Positions 23,176 through 34,439 of a stretch of DNA of 64,000 nt are shown piece after piece (position 1 is the stretch's first letter; each line of letters starts with the position of its first letter). The stretch covers positions 496,001 through 560,000 of the forward strand of contig SNVD02014110.1 of assembly GCA_013180625.2 (NCBI GenBank), in the 5' to 3' direction. The DNA is from Boswellia sacra. Lineage: Eukaryota; Streptophyta; Magnoliopsida; Sapindales; Burseraceae. The notes beneath the pieces are model-generated. The model saw only the letters and a program-made list of their open reading frames with translations, had not been told where the DNA came from and searched no databases. Both the position numbers and the translations under genes were made by a program.

Positions 23176-23491
23176 GATGCAGAAAAATATTGTATTTATA
23201 ATTAAATACCCACTTTTTTATTAATTTGTAATAACCTCTTCATTTTTAATCATACACTATTATATAAATTATCAAAGAATACATAATATATAATAAAAGT
23301 ACAAATTTTTATTAAGACAAATATTATCACAAATATTAAATACAAGTACTTGTAAATAAAATGTAATACAATTCTAAATGACTTAAGGAAATCGAAATCA
23401 AGTAAAACATACTTAAAATTGAGATATAATTGTAATGGAAATTACTATTGAAATAAGTCTTTCGTAATCCACCAATAGAAGATAAGGCATT

Positions 23492-23710
23492 TCACCGATG
23501 GAAATTAGCATCTGCTAGGCTCTTTTGACGAGCCAAGTACATTTGGTTGTCAATTTCTTCCTATCTCCTGGCACTGTCTTTCTCCATCAACTTCTGTTCC
23601 ATGAGGATCTTGCTAACATTGGCATTCTTCCCAGCTTCACTGATAGCCAGCTTCTTGCTTGTCTCTGCCTCTCTCTCAACTACTTTATGTCTCTCGATAG
23701 CAATTAACAT
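23492..23710 (-). pseudogene. Erlin (SPFH-domain ER protein) gene fragment captured by the CACTA element
   Basis: The minus strand reads LIAIERHKVVEREAETSKKL, then AISEAGKNANVSKILMEQKL, then MEKDSARR, a stop (23561-23563), then EEIDNQMYLARQKSLADANF and a second stop (23492-23494). This is the coiled-coil region after the SPFH domain of erlins, endoplasmic-reticulum proteins that organise cholesterol-rich microdomains and bind IP3-receptor-type ERAD substrates in animals. The N-terminal membrane anchor, the SPFH domain and the C terminus are missing. Two in-frame stops make it a pseudogene, though the high residue match suggests fairly recent capture. It lies in the same orientation as the At1g16860-like fragment, 0.8 kb downstream in that direction. 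Confidence 0.8.
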
Positions 23711-24482
23711 CTATCCAGCATCATGCCAAGGTAATATGGTGCATATTAGCTCTATCAAAGGTTGACTATGTAATATATGAAAAGACCAACTATCATTATA
23801 TTTAATAATCATGTTTCTATAATTAGAGTAGACTTGAATGGGAAAATAACAACTCTTGAAAGTTTCTAGATACATGTGTAACAACTACTTTTATTGGTAA
23901 TCTTTGACTTATAATAATCTCTTAAATATCAATGCTGTATCATATTTAATACATTTTAAAAGAAAAATGAATCAGATGAAGTTAATCATTAATGAAGATG
24001 AGGTGCAAGGTAGAAACTAATAAATAACTCTTGATTGACAGTTTAATAATTGAGGTCAGGACCAGGCATGAAAGCAGTGAGAAAAACTGCTGAGTTTATT
24101 AGATGTGAACATCAAGTTTATGGTCGTAATTTAAAATCAGTTTTCATGACCAAAACTGAAATTCCCTTGTATGGTGAGTCATGTTCTGTTCATTAGGGTT
24201 AATCCAGACTAATAATCATATCAGTAACACTCACCATACTGAGATAGAGTTCCTCCCTAATCCACTGAATGTACTGGAGGAGTTTGTAAATTAGCAATAA
24301 TTTTCATAAACTAAAATGAAATTTATCAGTATCAGTTTCAACTAAATTAAATTACAACTTTAAACTCTTTGCAGGGCTGCTATCAGAAAATTCAAAGAAC
24401 TTTAAAAATTAAAAGATCAATTATTAAACAAAAATCCAGAGAATAATTTCTAGAAGAAATTGGTCATGCAGTCTAATATTTC

Positions 24483-25035
24483 TTAATAATACATCTTCCT
24501 AATTTCAATGCAAGTTAGATACCATTGTTCTGGGTGAGGCAAGGGAGTGGGACCTGGATTCGTTGGCCGGCTAGTCAAATCAAAGACCCCTAGGACTAGT
24601 GCATCAACATCAGCAGGAAGAAAAAGCCTTCGCCATAGACATCCTGTTGAGATGGTCTGTGGTCGCTGAACAATCATGAAGGTACCATTATCTCTGTGCA
24701 ACATCCCAATAACAGTCACAGTGCTACCTTCCTGAACATACCTGTGAACATCCATGATAAACTGCATCTTAGATGCTCTTAAATTGCATTGCAAAAGGAT
24801 AAAGAAAGTTTCTTTATGTATAGGTCGCTTACCCTTCTTCCACTCATAATACACGGGCTTCAGCTGGAAGATTTCTGTTTCTTAACCATTTTCTCAGGTG
24901 TGTAGACAGTATCTGCAAAATCTGGTAGTTGTGACCATTTTGCTCTCAAAGATTAAGGGAAGAACTTTACAGCCAGAACCAACTTTCACCAAAGCTCTTA
25001 TACCGGATTTCGTATCAGTTACTTAAAAGTCTGTG
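24483..25035 (-). pseudogene. At1g16860-like gene fragment captured by the CACTA element
   Basis: An open stretch at 24483-24854 reads YVQEGSTVTVIGMLHRDNGT, then FMIVQRPQTISTGCLWRRLF and LPADVDALVLGVFD. Upstream on the same strand (24960-25020) is TDTKSGIRALVKVGSGCKVL, separated by stops. This order (GLRALVK.G.G.KV, then EGSTV.V.G, then MIV...STGC.W) matches my memory of the uncharacterised plant membrane-protein family At1g16860, whose biochemical role is unknown. A CAG splice-acceptor-like site lies just before the first block near 25040, so intron sequence may have been captured too, arguing for DNA-level capture. The family assignment is from recollected motifs only. Confidence 0.6.
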
Positions 25036-26479
25036 GAGAACCTCTGTCAGGTAGACCAAGTAGAATTAGGTTAAAGCCCACTTCAAATATAATAATTCTG
25101 AATATATACTTGATTTATCCAAGTGCAACGATTGAACATGAAGCTGTGAAGATGAGTATAAACTATAAGTGGAAACAATGAAAGAGAATTGAGACTTGTG
25201 AATAAAAGAGAAGTAGTTGGGTGGAGATGTCAAAAGAATAAGCATTGAAGGAGTTGCATGGAAGTAAAATCAACTTTTTGATGGTCAAAATTCATTGGCT
25301 AATATGGGCCAGTATGTTGGACGGGTCTACCTATATAAAGTCCTGAAATTCATATTTGTATCTGACCACATGCATGCATTCGGCTTGGGCATGCTTTGAA
25401 TTATTAATTATATTTTAGTGCTTAATTGCACTATCTCCATTATATTTCATTTTCATCATTCTTCATAATGTTTACTATTTACATAACACACTATTTTATT
25501 ATTTTATACAACTTTTTTATTATTTCTTTGAGCACTAATCAATCAAATTATCAACAAAGTAAACAAAATATCCTGATGTAGATTTGAAACTGTAAAAGTT
25601 AAAGTTTAAGCTTAAAAAGAAGTAATGTTATTGCAGTTATGGACAAATAAACCATCTACTAATTGATTATGAGCCCTAAGCCAACTAAATAACTCAAAGG
25701 TAAAATATTGAAGGAAATGTTCCAGGTAATGTGGCAAAAACTTACAATTATTTTAGGAGCCTAAATAGCCACAACTATGCTAGCGTTACTCTTGACTACA
25801 TTAGGGAAACATATTTTCCTTTCATCTATTAACAGTCATTAAACGCAATTTCCAAGCTTGAAAAATAGAATTAGAAAGATAGAGAATACCTTTTGGAAAA
25901 AGCTCATGCCAAGTATAATCTTGCATGCCAATTATCATTCTCTGTCTTGCAGCTATAATGAGTGGCTTTATCTTCATTTTTCCCATCGGAATTTATGGTC
26001 AATAAATTGTGCTGCTTGAGAAAATGTTCAAAAACAATTGAAGTCAACAAGATAGAATATCAGTGCTAGATATATTGACCCAAGTACAAAATAGTAATAA
26101 TTATATATATTAACAGATCAAAGTTTTTTTTTCCATCATTGTTTTCTTGCTTCTCCTTCTTCCATCTTTATCTGTAATGAACAATCTCAAGAATCAGAAG
26201 CATATATTTTAACTAGGCACAGAAAACAGAAAGCATCACTTTTTCATATCAACTATTGGTGTTAACTACCAAAATCTTCACTTTAATTCAACTCCAAAAA
26301 TGCAAAATTAGATTTAATTACCTTAAACACAACTGAAACTTAGTATAATTCCAGATCTATTCAAAAATCAATTAACTAAGAGCCATGGATTCAAAATTAA
26401 AAAGAAAAATGAAAATAAAATTTCAGATAGGCGTTTAGACAACCACCTTGGATGCATCACATGTTAAGGAAAGAAATAA

Positions 26480-26700
26480 AGTACCTCCATTTGCTAATAA
26501 AATCCGCAATAAATAGCCATGACAGCCATGGAGGTGACTTCGAAATTAGACATCATGTAAGCAACAAGATACTTAAACCTCTCCGATTTCTTCATAGCCA
26601 ACTTCTCAGTTAATTAGGCAACAAAGATTTGAACATCCATACCATCAAAAACGATCTCTTCTACGAGATTGTTGATCTAGGTAATTTGTGTTTTTTCTTC
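26480..26700 (-). pseudogene. Unidentified coding-like fragment in the CACTA element
   Basis: The minus strand reads NNLVEEIVFDGMDVQIFVA, a stop, then LTEKLAMKKSERFKYLVAYM and MSNFEVTSMAVMAIYCGFY. The codon-like composition and conserved-looking residues suggest a decayed exon. I do not recognise the family. A second weaker stretch (25900-25990, minus, KIKPLIIAARQRMIIGMQDY) may belong to the same or another captured gene. Confidence 0.4.
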
Positions 26701-27209
26701 TATGATGAAACAAATAGTGAAAGTAGTCGTTCTTCTTCTTCTCAAACCATTAAAGAAAGTGTTGTGATGACGACATGAAGCAAAGAGAGATGTTGATAAA
26801 CGGGTTTTGTGTAGAGATGTGAGGTGGAAGAAGCAAAAGGGGATTTGGGGACCACTCACGTGGTAGATAAATTCGTTGCCACAGATGGTTGATAGCCGAC
26901 TTGAAGGGAGTTCATCTTTGATAACTCACTAGCTTTAGAATGAATAAGTGAGGAGTGAGTGGTAAGTGTTGACAATGATGAGCGGCTAGGGCAAAGATAC
27001 GTGAAATGGAGAAACAGGGGAAATTTGATGGGTCTTACATGTTTGATAACGTCTTAACTAAGTGGCAATTATGTAATTAAAGGAAACTCAATAACCCACA
27101 AATATGGAAGACAAGAAGGTTTGACTTTGAGATCAATGATATATGTGACTGTTTTCTAAAAAACCCTCAAATAAATAAATAATTATGTGTCAAGTATTCA
27201 AAAAATTCT

Positions 27210-27680
27210 TGTAGTGTGCACCTCTGACAAAATGCAAAACGACATCATTTTAATTGATATTAAATTAAGTAATTTATTTTTTTATTAGTTATAATTTATT
27301 AACTAAATATTATAACTTATGATATATCTTTATTTTACCACAAAATTATACTATTTTAATAAAATATTTATTATTAAAAAATTAAACAATTAAAATCCTA
27401 ATATTAGTTAAATTTTTATGTTAAAAATTTTTAAATCTAATATATCTATATTTAATATTAAAAAATACTTAAAATTTTAAAATTTTATTGCTTAAATTTT
27501 TAAAATTAGTTGAATTCTTTATATTGAAAATTTTTATTTCTAACTATATCTATATTTAATGTCCAAAAAAATTTAAAGTTTTCCAATTCTAATGTTAGTT
27601 AAATTTTTAATGTTCAAAAACTTTAATTTTAATAAACTAAAAATTAAATAAAAATAAAAATATAAAAAATTAAAATAAGA
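27210..27680. repeat. Very AT-rich degenerate repeats inside the CACTA element
   Basis: Units of about 100 bp containing ttagttaaatttttatgtt...aaatctaatatatctatattt recur imperfectly. No coding content. Confidence 0.5.
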
Positions 27681-27900
27681 CATTTGCCAACATGCAAGCA
27701 AGAATGTTGCTGAATCTTATAGTTTTAGCAACGTGTAGAAAATGCACGTTGCTGAATGAGGTTTTTCGCAATGTGCAAAGCTTGCATGTTGCTAAAAGGC
27801 AAATTCAGATACTTTTCGCAACACACAAAAAATGCATGTTGCGAAAAGCCTCATTTAGCAACAAGCATGACTGCGCGTTACCAAACGTGTGTTGCTGTAT
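27680..27900. repeat. Right subterminal repeat array of the CACTA element
   Basis: Motifs gcaacgtgtag, cacgttgctgaa, gcatgttgctaaaagg and gcgcgttacc mirror the left array in both orientations, between AT-rich DNA and the right terminal repeat. Confidence 0.8.
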
Positions 27901-28543
27901 TTTTCTTGTAGTGCTAACAATATAATACTCTTAATCTTGAGTGAGTAATGAACTCATATTCATGTCCTACATTTTTTGAGCTATTACGGAGTGAGATTTT
28001 ATTTAAAATCAAAGCCTCTATAGTTTGGAAATATAAGATTATGATTTATAGGAACATATATTCATAATATGGAATCTATAACTCCTATTGGAGAATATGA
28101 TATTCCCTAGAGCTGATTTCAGTACTTAGTTATTGAATCTTAGGCCTGAGTATTCTTAATAAAGAGTTTATTAAAATTAATGTTTATTTGTGAATTATTT
28201 CACAAGTATGGATACATACAAAATAACTATTAGAGAAATTAGTGACTCTAGGATACACAATGTAATTAAAAGGGTATGATAGTAAATATACACCTAGTTT
28301 TAATTACGGATATTATATAAAGGGATAGTTATATGGTATTGGTGTGACGTGGGTTTTGGCTTTGCCAAATAAAATTAATTAAATTATAAGCGTCTTATAA
28401 TTTGTTCATAGACTTTAGAATGTAGTCTTGGGCTCATAGTGGAAGGGCATCAAGATTAATAATAATGTCCAATTAATAATGAGATAATTAGAATTGGACT
28501 TAATTATTTGAGTAAAGTTTAATGAGCCCATTTGATCACCAGG

Positions 28544-30047
28544 TGACACATCCAAAAAAAGGATTATCTCCCAAGTATAAGAGTGTCGAAGTAATAAACC
28601 TGGCAAGACTGGGGTCGATCTACGAGGAAGGAGATTTAGTGGTATAAACTAAGGGTAAGCAAATATGATATGAATCAAATAAATAATAAGATAGTGTTAA
28701 CAATAATAAATAAATATGGTAGGTGATATGACCGACCATTCAAATGTAAAACAAAGATAATATGTGGTAAAACCTACCATAGCAAATGGAAGAACCATTT
28801 CATAAACAATAAATGAGAATAAATGAGATACGCAAGTAAGAGAAATTAACTCAAAACAATGAAAGCTAAGGTTAGGGGATCTGCCATTGATACATCAAAT
28901 AAAGATAAACTAACACCGTTTATGACTCAATTAGAATCCACACATCAAGGAGGTTCCGATTGAAAATTATATCAATTAAGCCCATTTTAGTTATATAACT
29001 TATATTTGTTTCATTACCAATATTTATACCATTTCTTGTAAATGAGTTTAAGCATCTAATATGCTAATCACCATATGTATACAATAAATCAAAGTTCCTA
29101 ACTAGACTTGTCTCGGTATGGGAGAACTATATGACATCTAAAAAGGTTCCAAGCATTTGATGTGTCAAAGATTATCTACAATGGATCAAGACCTCTACTT
29201 TACAAGTGGTGTCAAGATTGATTAAGAAAATAAATATAAAACATATAATATAAACGACACAAGATTATGATTTTAAGCACATATCAAAGGGTTAGAAAAT
29301 CTTTATTCTCATATAAAGGTTTTCACCCTTTCACTTTAGCAAAAGAAAATTTACTAGAACATTATGCAAGAAAGAAAATAAATTGCAAGAAGAAAATAAT
29401 ATTAAGAGAACAAAACACAAGAGAGAAAATACAATGTTAAGAGAGCTCAGGCAAGAGCCAAGATGCCTCTTTCGGTCATAACTTCATCTATTTATGGAAA
29501 CAATTGAGGCGAAAATTGTCAAATTACAAAGGAGGCAATTGTTGACAATTTAGATAATCATGTGAACTGACATTGGCCACCAATTTTGATGCCGAAATAT
29601 TCACAATTTTAATTACATGTCTTCATGAAAGTTGTAGATATTTCTCTCAGATTTCTAGAACAATTTGAATCATATGATTTGGATATGTATTTCAAGAGAT
29701 ACGGTCAAAAAACAAAGGCATGGTCAGACTGGGATAAAACTACAAATGGGTTCTCTTCAAGCCCAATTTCGATGCACTAAACACCCAAATTTCATGATTC
29801 TTGTGAAATACAATTTTGTAAAAAATTTAATCAGCTTTCCAGCAAATTAAGATTTGCTTCATTCTAATCTATAAATAAAAAGTTATGTCTATTCTACCGA
29901 ACCTGTATCAAAAACTAAAATTAACATGCAACTAATTTAAAAAATGTAAAAATTACAAATATGCTTAAGTTGAGGAATTTAATGACATTATTAGTGTAAT
30001 ATGGTGAATTAAACTCTTATTAAACATATACATTTAAGCGTTCATCA
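28544..30047 (-). repeat. LTR of the Athila-type element (3' LTR in element orientation)
   Basis: 1504 bp, aligned over its full length with 38323-39827; shared landmarks are ggattatctccc, gaccgaccattcaaatg and caaaggaggcaattgttg. Numerous single-base differences and a few short indels. Confidence 0.9.
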
Positions 30048-30289
30048 CATCTTCCAACCAGTTTATTACTAGTCCGTAGCAATTAAAGTGTTGTTATTCA
30101 GTAGTCATTTATAGAAGTTTACATCTAAGGTGGTCAGTACTCTACTTTACTTGATTCTATCCAAATAAACAAACTCTCACCAATTTTTTGTTAATGCTCA
30201 TTCAAAACATAACTATGAGACTTTTTATAAATAAGCCATATCGGTTTTAATATTTGTTAAGGCTAACGTTCTTGGGTAAGAGTCATTCA

Positions 30290-30600
30290 TCATTTCCTTT
30301 TTTTCTTTTTTGGCAAGAATGCATCCTTAACCCATGTAACGAGTCTTAGGCTAATGACTCTCAAACCAGTTAGCTTTAAGGTATTAGGTGTTAAGACACC
30401 CCTTTGAGCTTAATGACTCAAATTGTCGATGCTTTATTTTTGCTTAGAAAATTGTAGATAATGCAATGTTCAATCCCTTTAAGATTTGTTCTTAATTCAT
30501 GTAACAAGCTTTGGGCCAATAGCTCCCAAACTAGTTGGTCTTAGGGTATTAGGTATTAAAGCACCCTTGGGCTTAATTGCTCGAATTAAGGAGACTACAA
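30290..30600. repeat. Two diverged ~110-bp direct repeats near the 3' LTR of the Athila-type element
   Basis: cccatgtaacgagtcttagg...ggtattaggtgttaag (about 30333-30420) and ttcatgtaacaagctttggg...ggtattaggtattaa (about 30497-30590) correspond over about 100 bp. No coding content. Located between the LOG pseudogene and the LTR. Confidence 0.65.
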
Positions 30601-31000
30601 AACCAAACTTATCCATAATTGCTTATTTATTTATTTCTTTTTTTCTCTTTTTTTTTTTTAAATTTCTCCTTCCTTTAGTTGTTACCCTTGACAAAACAAA
30701 AGAACTCAATTATTGTAACATTTCAATTTACAACCCACAATCATGCATTAAGGTATTATCATGTGAAGAAAGGTTTAAAAATACTTGTTTAATGAGGTTA
30801 TGAGCAAACAACTTATTAAATGATAAAGTTGTAAGAGTTCAAAGATTTGAAAAATTCAAAGAAAAGTAAATAAGATAACCTCGTTATAAAATTCAAAAAT
30901 CAAAACTAAATAATAATAAGTTAGCTAAAATGAGTCTCAAGAGTTCAGAAATTAACTCCTTACTCGCCATTCTATAGATTAGTTATCAATTAGTCCATAG

Positions 31001-31009
31001 TTTTTTTTT
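31001..31009 (-). other. Poly(A) tract at the 3' end of the LOG retrocopy
   Basis: A run of T on the plus strand, that is A on the minus strand, about 200 bp downstream of the LOG stop. It fits a reverse-transcribed mRNA tail. No flanking target duplication could be confirmed by eye. Confidence 0.5.
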
Positions 31010-31207
31010 ATACCATGAAGAAAAAAGAAATACGAAAGACACTTATGTCTACTATCATTTCCCCCCTTAACCAGATTGAAACATTGTACTTGATGTTTAA
31101 ACCCAGAGAGATAAAGTTTAGGAGACAATACCTGAAGCTTCAGTTATTCAAAAGAAACAACCTGAAAGACACTTAAGCAATGTAAAATAAAATAGAAACA
31201 AAAAAAA

Positions 31208-31856
31208 TTACAAACGAAGCATCAGATCTAGTTTACACTTATCGTTGAGTCCCACTGACCAATTAATCTGAGTTATTGCTGGGTCAAATTCATAAACAAC
31301 TGCTCGTAATTTTTCAAGCAATTCATCAACAGCAGTAATAGAAACAAGGATCCGTCATGTCGAATGTGGGATAAAATTATGCTCTACAACTTCATCATCA
31401 AAATGTAATAAAGGATCAAAGAAATTATTAATATTCAACAAACCTATGGGTTTCTAATGGAGATTCAGTTGGGCACAAAAGGCAATATAAAAAACTTCTT
31501 TAAAAGTATCAAAACCACCTGGTAAAGCAATAAAGACATCCATATTGAGAAGCATATATGTCATGCGTTCATGTATAAATGAGACCCTTAATTCTTACCC
31601 AACTGTTCTCTCGGTAATGCTTTTTACAGCTAAAGCTCTAGGAATAACACTTAAACCTTGACCACCTCCTAAGAGTGCAAGTGTTGACATGCAATCCATT
31701 AACCTAAGGCTACATCCTCTATAAACCAAATGAATCTTTCTCTCATCTAATAGTTTACCAAGATAGTTTGCTGCTTCTACAAACTCTCCATTTTTTCCAA
31801 GTCGAGATCCACCGAATGCACATAGCTTTTGTTCGACGAGCTGAGGTTTCCTCCAT
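31208..31856 (-). pseudogene. LOG: Intronless LONELY GUY (cytokinin riboside 5'-monophosphate phosphoribohydrolase) pseudogene
   Basis: Runs on the minus strand from ATG 31854-31856 to a stop at 31208-31210, about 216 codons, the family's usual length. LOG enzymes release active cytokinin bases from their nucleotides. Blocks in order: GSRLGKNGEFVEAANYLGKL, LDERKIHLVYRGCSLRLMDC, GLSVIPRALAVKSITERTVG, HERMTYMLLNMDVFIALPGG, FDTFKEVFYIAFCAQLN, KPIGLLNINNFFDPLLHF, RILVSITAVDELLEKLRAV and ITQINWSVG. The PGGxGTxxE motif is damaged (PGGFDTFKE), there is a one-base frameshift near the N terminus, and stops occur after TERTVG, after CAQLNLH and after PHST. LOG genes normally have several introns; none are seen here. 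About 200 bp past the stop is a poly(A) tract (T-run 31001-31009 on the plus strand). Confidence 0.85.
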
Positions 31857-32189
31857 GCGTAGACAACTCTCTAACTATGTGTGTGAAAATGAAGAACAAG
31901 AGATGTCGCATTTATGGAGTGCAACAAGATATTGCAATGATAACATCTATATAGGTAGCTCCATTGTTTGTTGAAACGATTTGAAAATAAGACAGAGAAA
32001 TTCAAAAATGGCAGAAATGAATATAAAAATTACAACACGCATGCATAATTCAACCGAAAGATGAACACATAAATTCAAAAATGATAGCAATAAGACATAA
32101 AAATTAAAAAATAACGGCTCATATGCATATATACAGGCAGTTATGATTGTGGCTCACATCTTCCTCTGGTTTTACGTCTAGAAACGATT

Positions 32190-32800
32190 TAAACACCTTC
32201 TATGAGTTAGTGATATGCTTTCCATCTAGTTTACTTAAAAATTGGCAAACAAGGTCATTTTGAGTCAGATTCCTGAGACTGTAGCGTGCATGCTCTTCTC
32301 GAAATTGAATCCATAGTTTCAAGATTTCACGTTGCAAACTTCCACAACGATACATCTCAAGAGTCAGTAAGACATTGTCTAAAGACTCCTTACTCAGTCT
32401 ATCCTTGATGAATTGAATCTTATCCTCACGATTGTTAGACACAAATCCCAAAGAGCAGCATCATTGGTTACAAGTCCATCTTGAACATTTGTAACAAACT
32501 TGTAATCATTTCTTTTTCCTAAAGTTGACATATGAGAAAACTATCTAGATACTCACAAGATAATCAGAACTTGATTTCAATTAACCATCTTAAATCAGTA
32601 GAAATACCTATGCGCATCAACATCCTTAGTCTTTCTGCTTGTGCTATGTAAATTTTAAGCAAATTATTTTGAGGAAGAAAGGGAAAACGTGTTTGAAAAT
32701 TTGAGAGAATGGTATCCATTTGAAAAGAAAAGGAGAGAAACGAAAAACGAATGCAGGATGAGCAACAGTTTTTAGAGAATTGAAAATTCGACTTCAAAAG
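32190..32800 (-). pseudogene. Unidentified coding-like stretch between integrase and the LOG pseudogene
   Basis: The minus strand reads LGKRNDYKFVTNVQDGLVTN (about 32480-32540), then after a frameshift NREDKIQFIKDRLSKESLDN and REEHARYSLRNLTQNDLVCQ (32200-32451). It has coding-like composition, but I recognise no family. It may be part of the LOG retrocopy's leader, another captured gene, or an element-specific frame. Confidence 0.35.
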
Positions 32801-32843
32801 CCACAAAGTACCGTATCTGCCGGTTGACCGGGAAAAATCTTTA

Positions 32844-33119
32844 TTAAAAAGGATCAGTTAAAGCAATGGACTCTTTAGTTTGATCAAAATTTTCAAAGAA
32901 TGGTTTTAACCATTGTCTATTAACTTTAAAAACATTACTATTATTTGGGTTCTTAATTTCAACACCTCCATGAGAAAAAACATTTTTAACAATGAACAGT
33001 CCAATCCAATGAGACCAAGGTTTACCAGAAAACAAATGCAATATTGAATCACACAAAAGAACTTTTTGTGAAGGTTCAAAAGATTTTCTAACAATGATTT
33101 TGTCATAGAAAACCCTCAT
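32844..33119 (-). pseudogene. Integrase C-terminal domain of the Athila-type element
   Basis: Reads SFEPSQKVLLCDSILHLFSG, HWIGLFIVKNVFSHGGVEIK and VFKVNRQWLKPFFENF, the typical C-terminal GPY/F-like module of plant gypsy integrases without a chromodomain. The expected GPF is present as GLF. Confidence 0.85.
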
Positions 33120-33389
33120 TTTTTCTTTGTAGATCTTTGAATTATCATAAGCCTCATTCTTGATTTCTTCAAGTTCACTTAGTTAGAGTTAAATTGCAAG
33201 CATCATCCAAGCTTGTGTTAAATGTTTTAATGGCCTAGTAGCTCAAGTTCCACGAGCAAGTGACAAGGTTTCTCATAAACTACTCTATAAGGAGACATAC
33301 CCAGTGATGTGAATGCAGTTTGGTAAGCTCAAAATATATCATTAAATCTTAAATACCAATCTTTGCGGTTTGGGTTAACCCTTTTTTTT

Positions 33390-33770
33390 TTAAGAAAAAG
33401 AAATTTGTTTTATCTCTCTATTTGCTAATTCAACTTGTCCACTTGTTTGTGGGTGATAAGGGGTAGAAACTTCATAGGTGATTTCATATTTCTTCATTAA
33501 AGTTTTAAATAGTTTGTTACAAAAATGTGTACCCCCGTCACTAATAATGGCTCGAGGGATTCCAAATCGGAAAAAGATATTCTCTTTTAAGAATTTGAGA
33601 ACTGTTTTGTGATCATTGTTTCGACATGGAATTACCTCGACCCATTTTAAGACATAGTCTACTGCGACAAGAATGTAAACAAAATCAAATGATGGTGAAA
33701 AAGATCCTATGGAATCAATACCCCAACACTTAAAAATTTCAATAACAAGAATGGGATTCAAAGGCATCAT
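33390..33770 (-). pseudogene. Integrase core of the Athila-type element
   Basis: Reads CWGIDSIGSFSPSFDFVYIL, VAVDYVLKWVEVIPC, GIPRAIISDGGTHFCNKLF and YHPQTSGQVELANREIKQ. The D..D..E catalytic residues are all visible (GID, SDGG, VELANRE). The frame is open for 126 codons, but neighbouring parts are in other frames. Confidence 0.9.
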
Positions 33771-34439
33771 GTTTCATTTTGAAATGGATCCCAATTTTTG
33801 ATAATTTTCACAGATTTTGCAAAATGTATGTGCATCTTTAAATGAGATGGACCAATAAAATCCACATTACAGGATTTTTGTAGCTATTTTTCTTGATGAG
33901 AAGTAAATGTTTCAGAATAACAAAAATTAATAACACTACTTATCTCATTGTTAGCTATGCATCTTCTAAGTATTTGGTCAGGACAATATATGAACGGATA
34001 TGGATCATCCTAATAAAAATTTTTCCTATTGGTCGAAAATTTCTTTTTGTCTTGGGCAATACGGTGAGGTGGCATTTCTCCTGATGCAAGAAAATTTACA
34101 ATGTTAACAAACAAAGGTAGTGTAGCAATTGAAAATAAAAATTTTTTGGAAAAAGAGTCATTGATAGGTGAGATTTCAAATGATATATCTGTCGTCAATC
34201 TTGATAGATAATCTGGAACGATATTTTCGGCTACTTTCTTATCCTTTATTGTGATATTAAATTCTTAGAGAAACAAGATCCACCATCTCAATCTGGGTTT
34301 TGCATCCTATCTAGATTTTAAATATCTTACAGTAGCGTGGTTAGTGTAAACAACAGTTGGAGAACCAATTAAATAAGATCGAAATTTGTCCAATGCAAAT
34401 ACTACTGCAAGTAATTTTTTTTCAATTGTAGTGTAATTC

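Larger units (their letters stand above)
22769..27913. mobile_element. Non-autonomous CACTA (En/Spm) transposon carrying host-gene fragments
   Basis: Left end CACTACAAGAAAA (22769-22781) and right end TTTTCTTGTAGTG (27901-27913) are perfect inverted repeats of the canonical CACTA type. Both sides are flanked by the 3-bp duplication CTA (22766-22768 and 27914-27916). Subterminal arrays of GCAAC/GTTGC-containing motifs occur at both ends. No TNP1/TNP2 transposase was recognised in the 5.1 kb. Instead it holds minus-strand pieces of two cellular genes (erlin and an At1g16860-like gene), plus at least one unidentified coding-like stretch. Confidence 0.93.
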
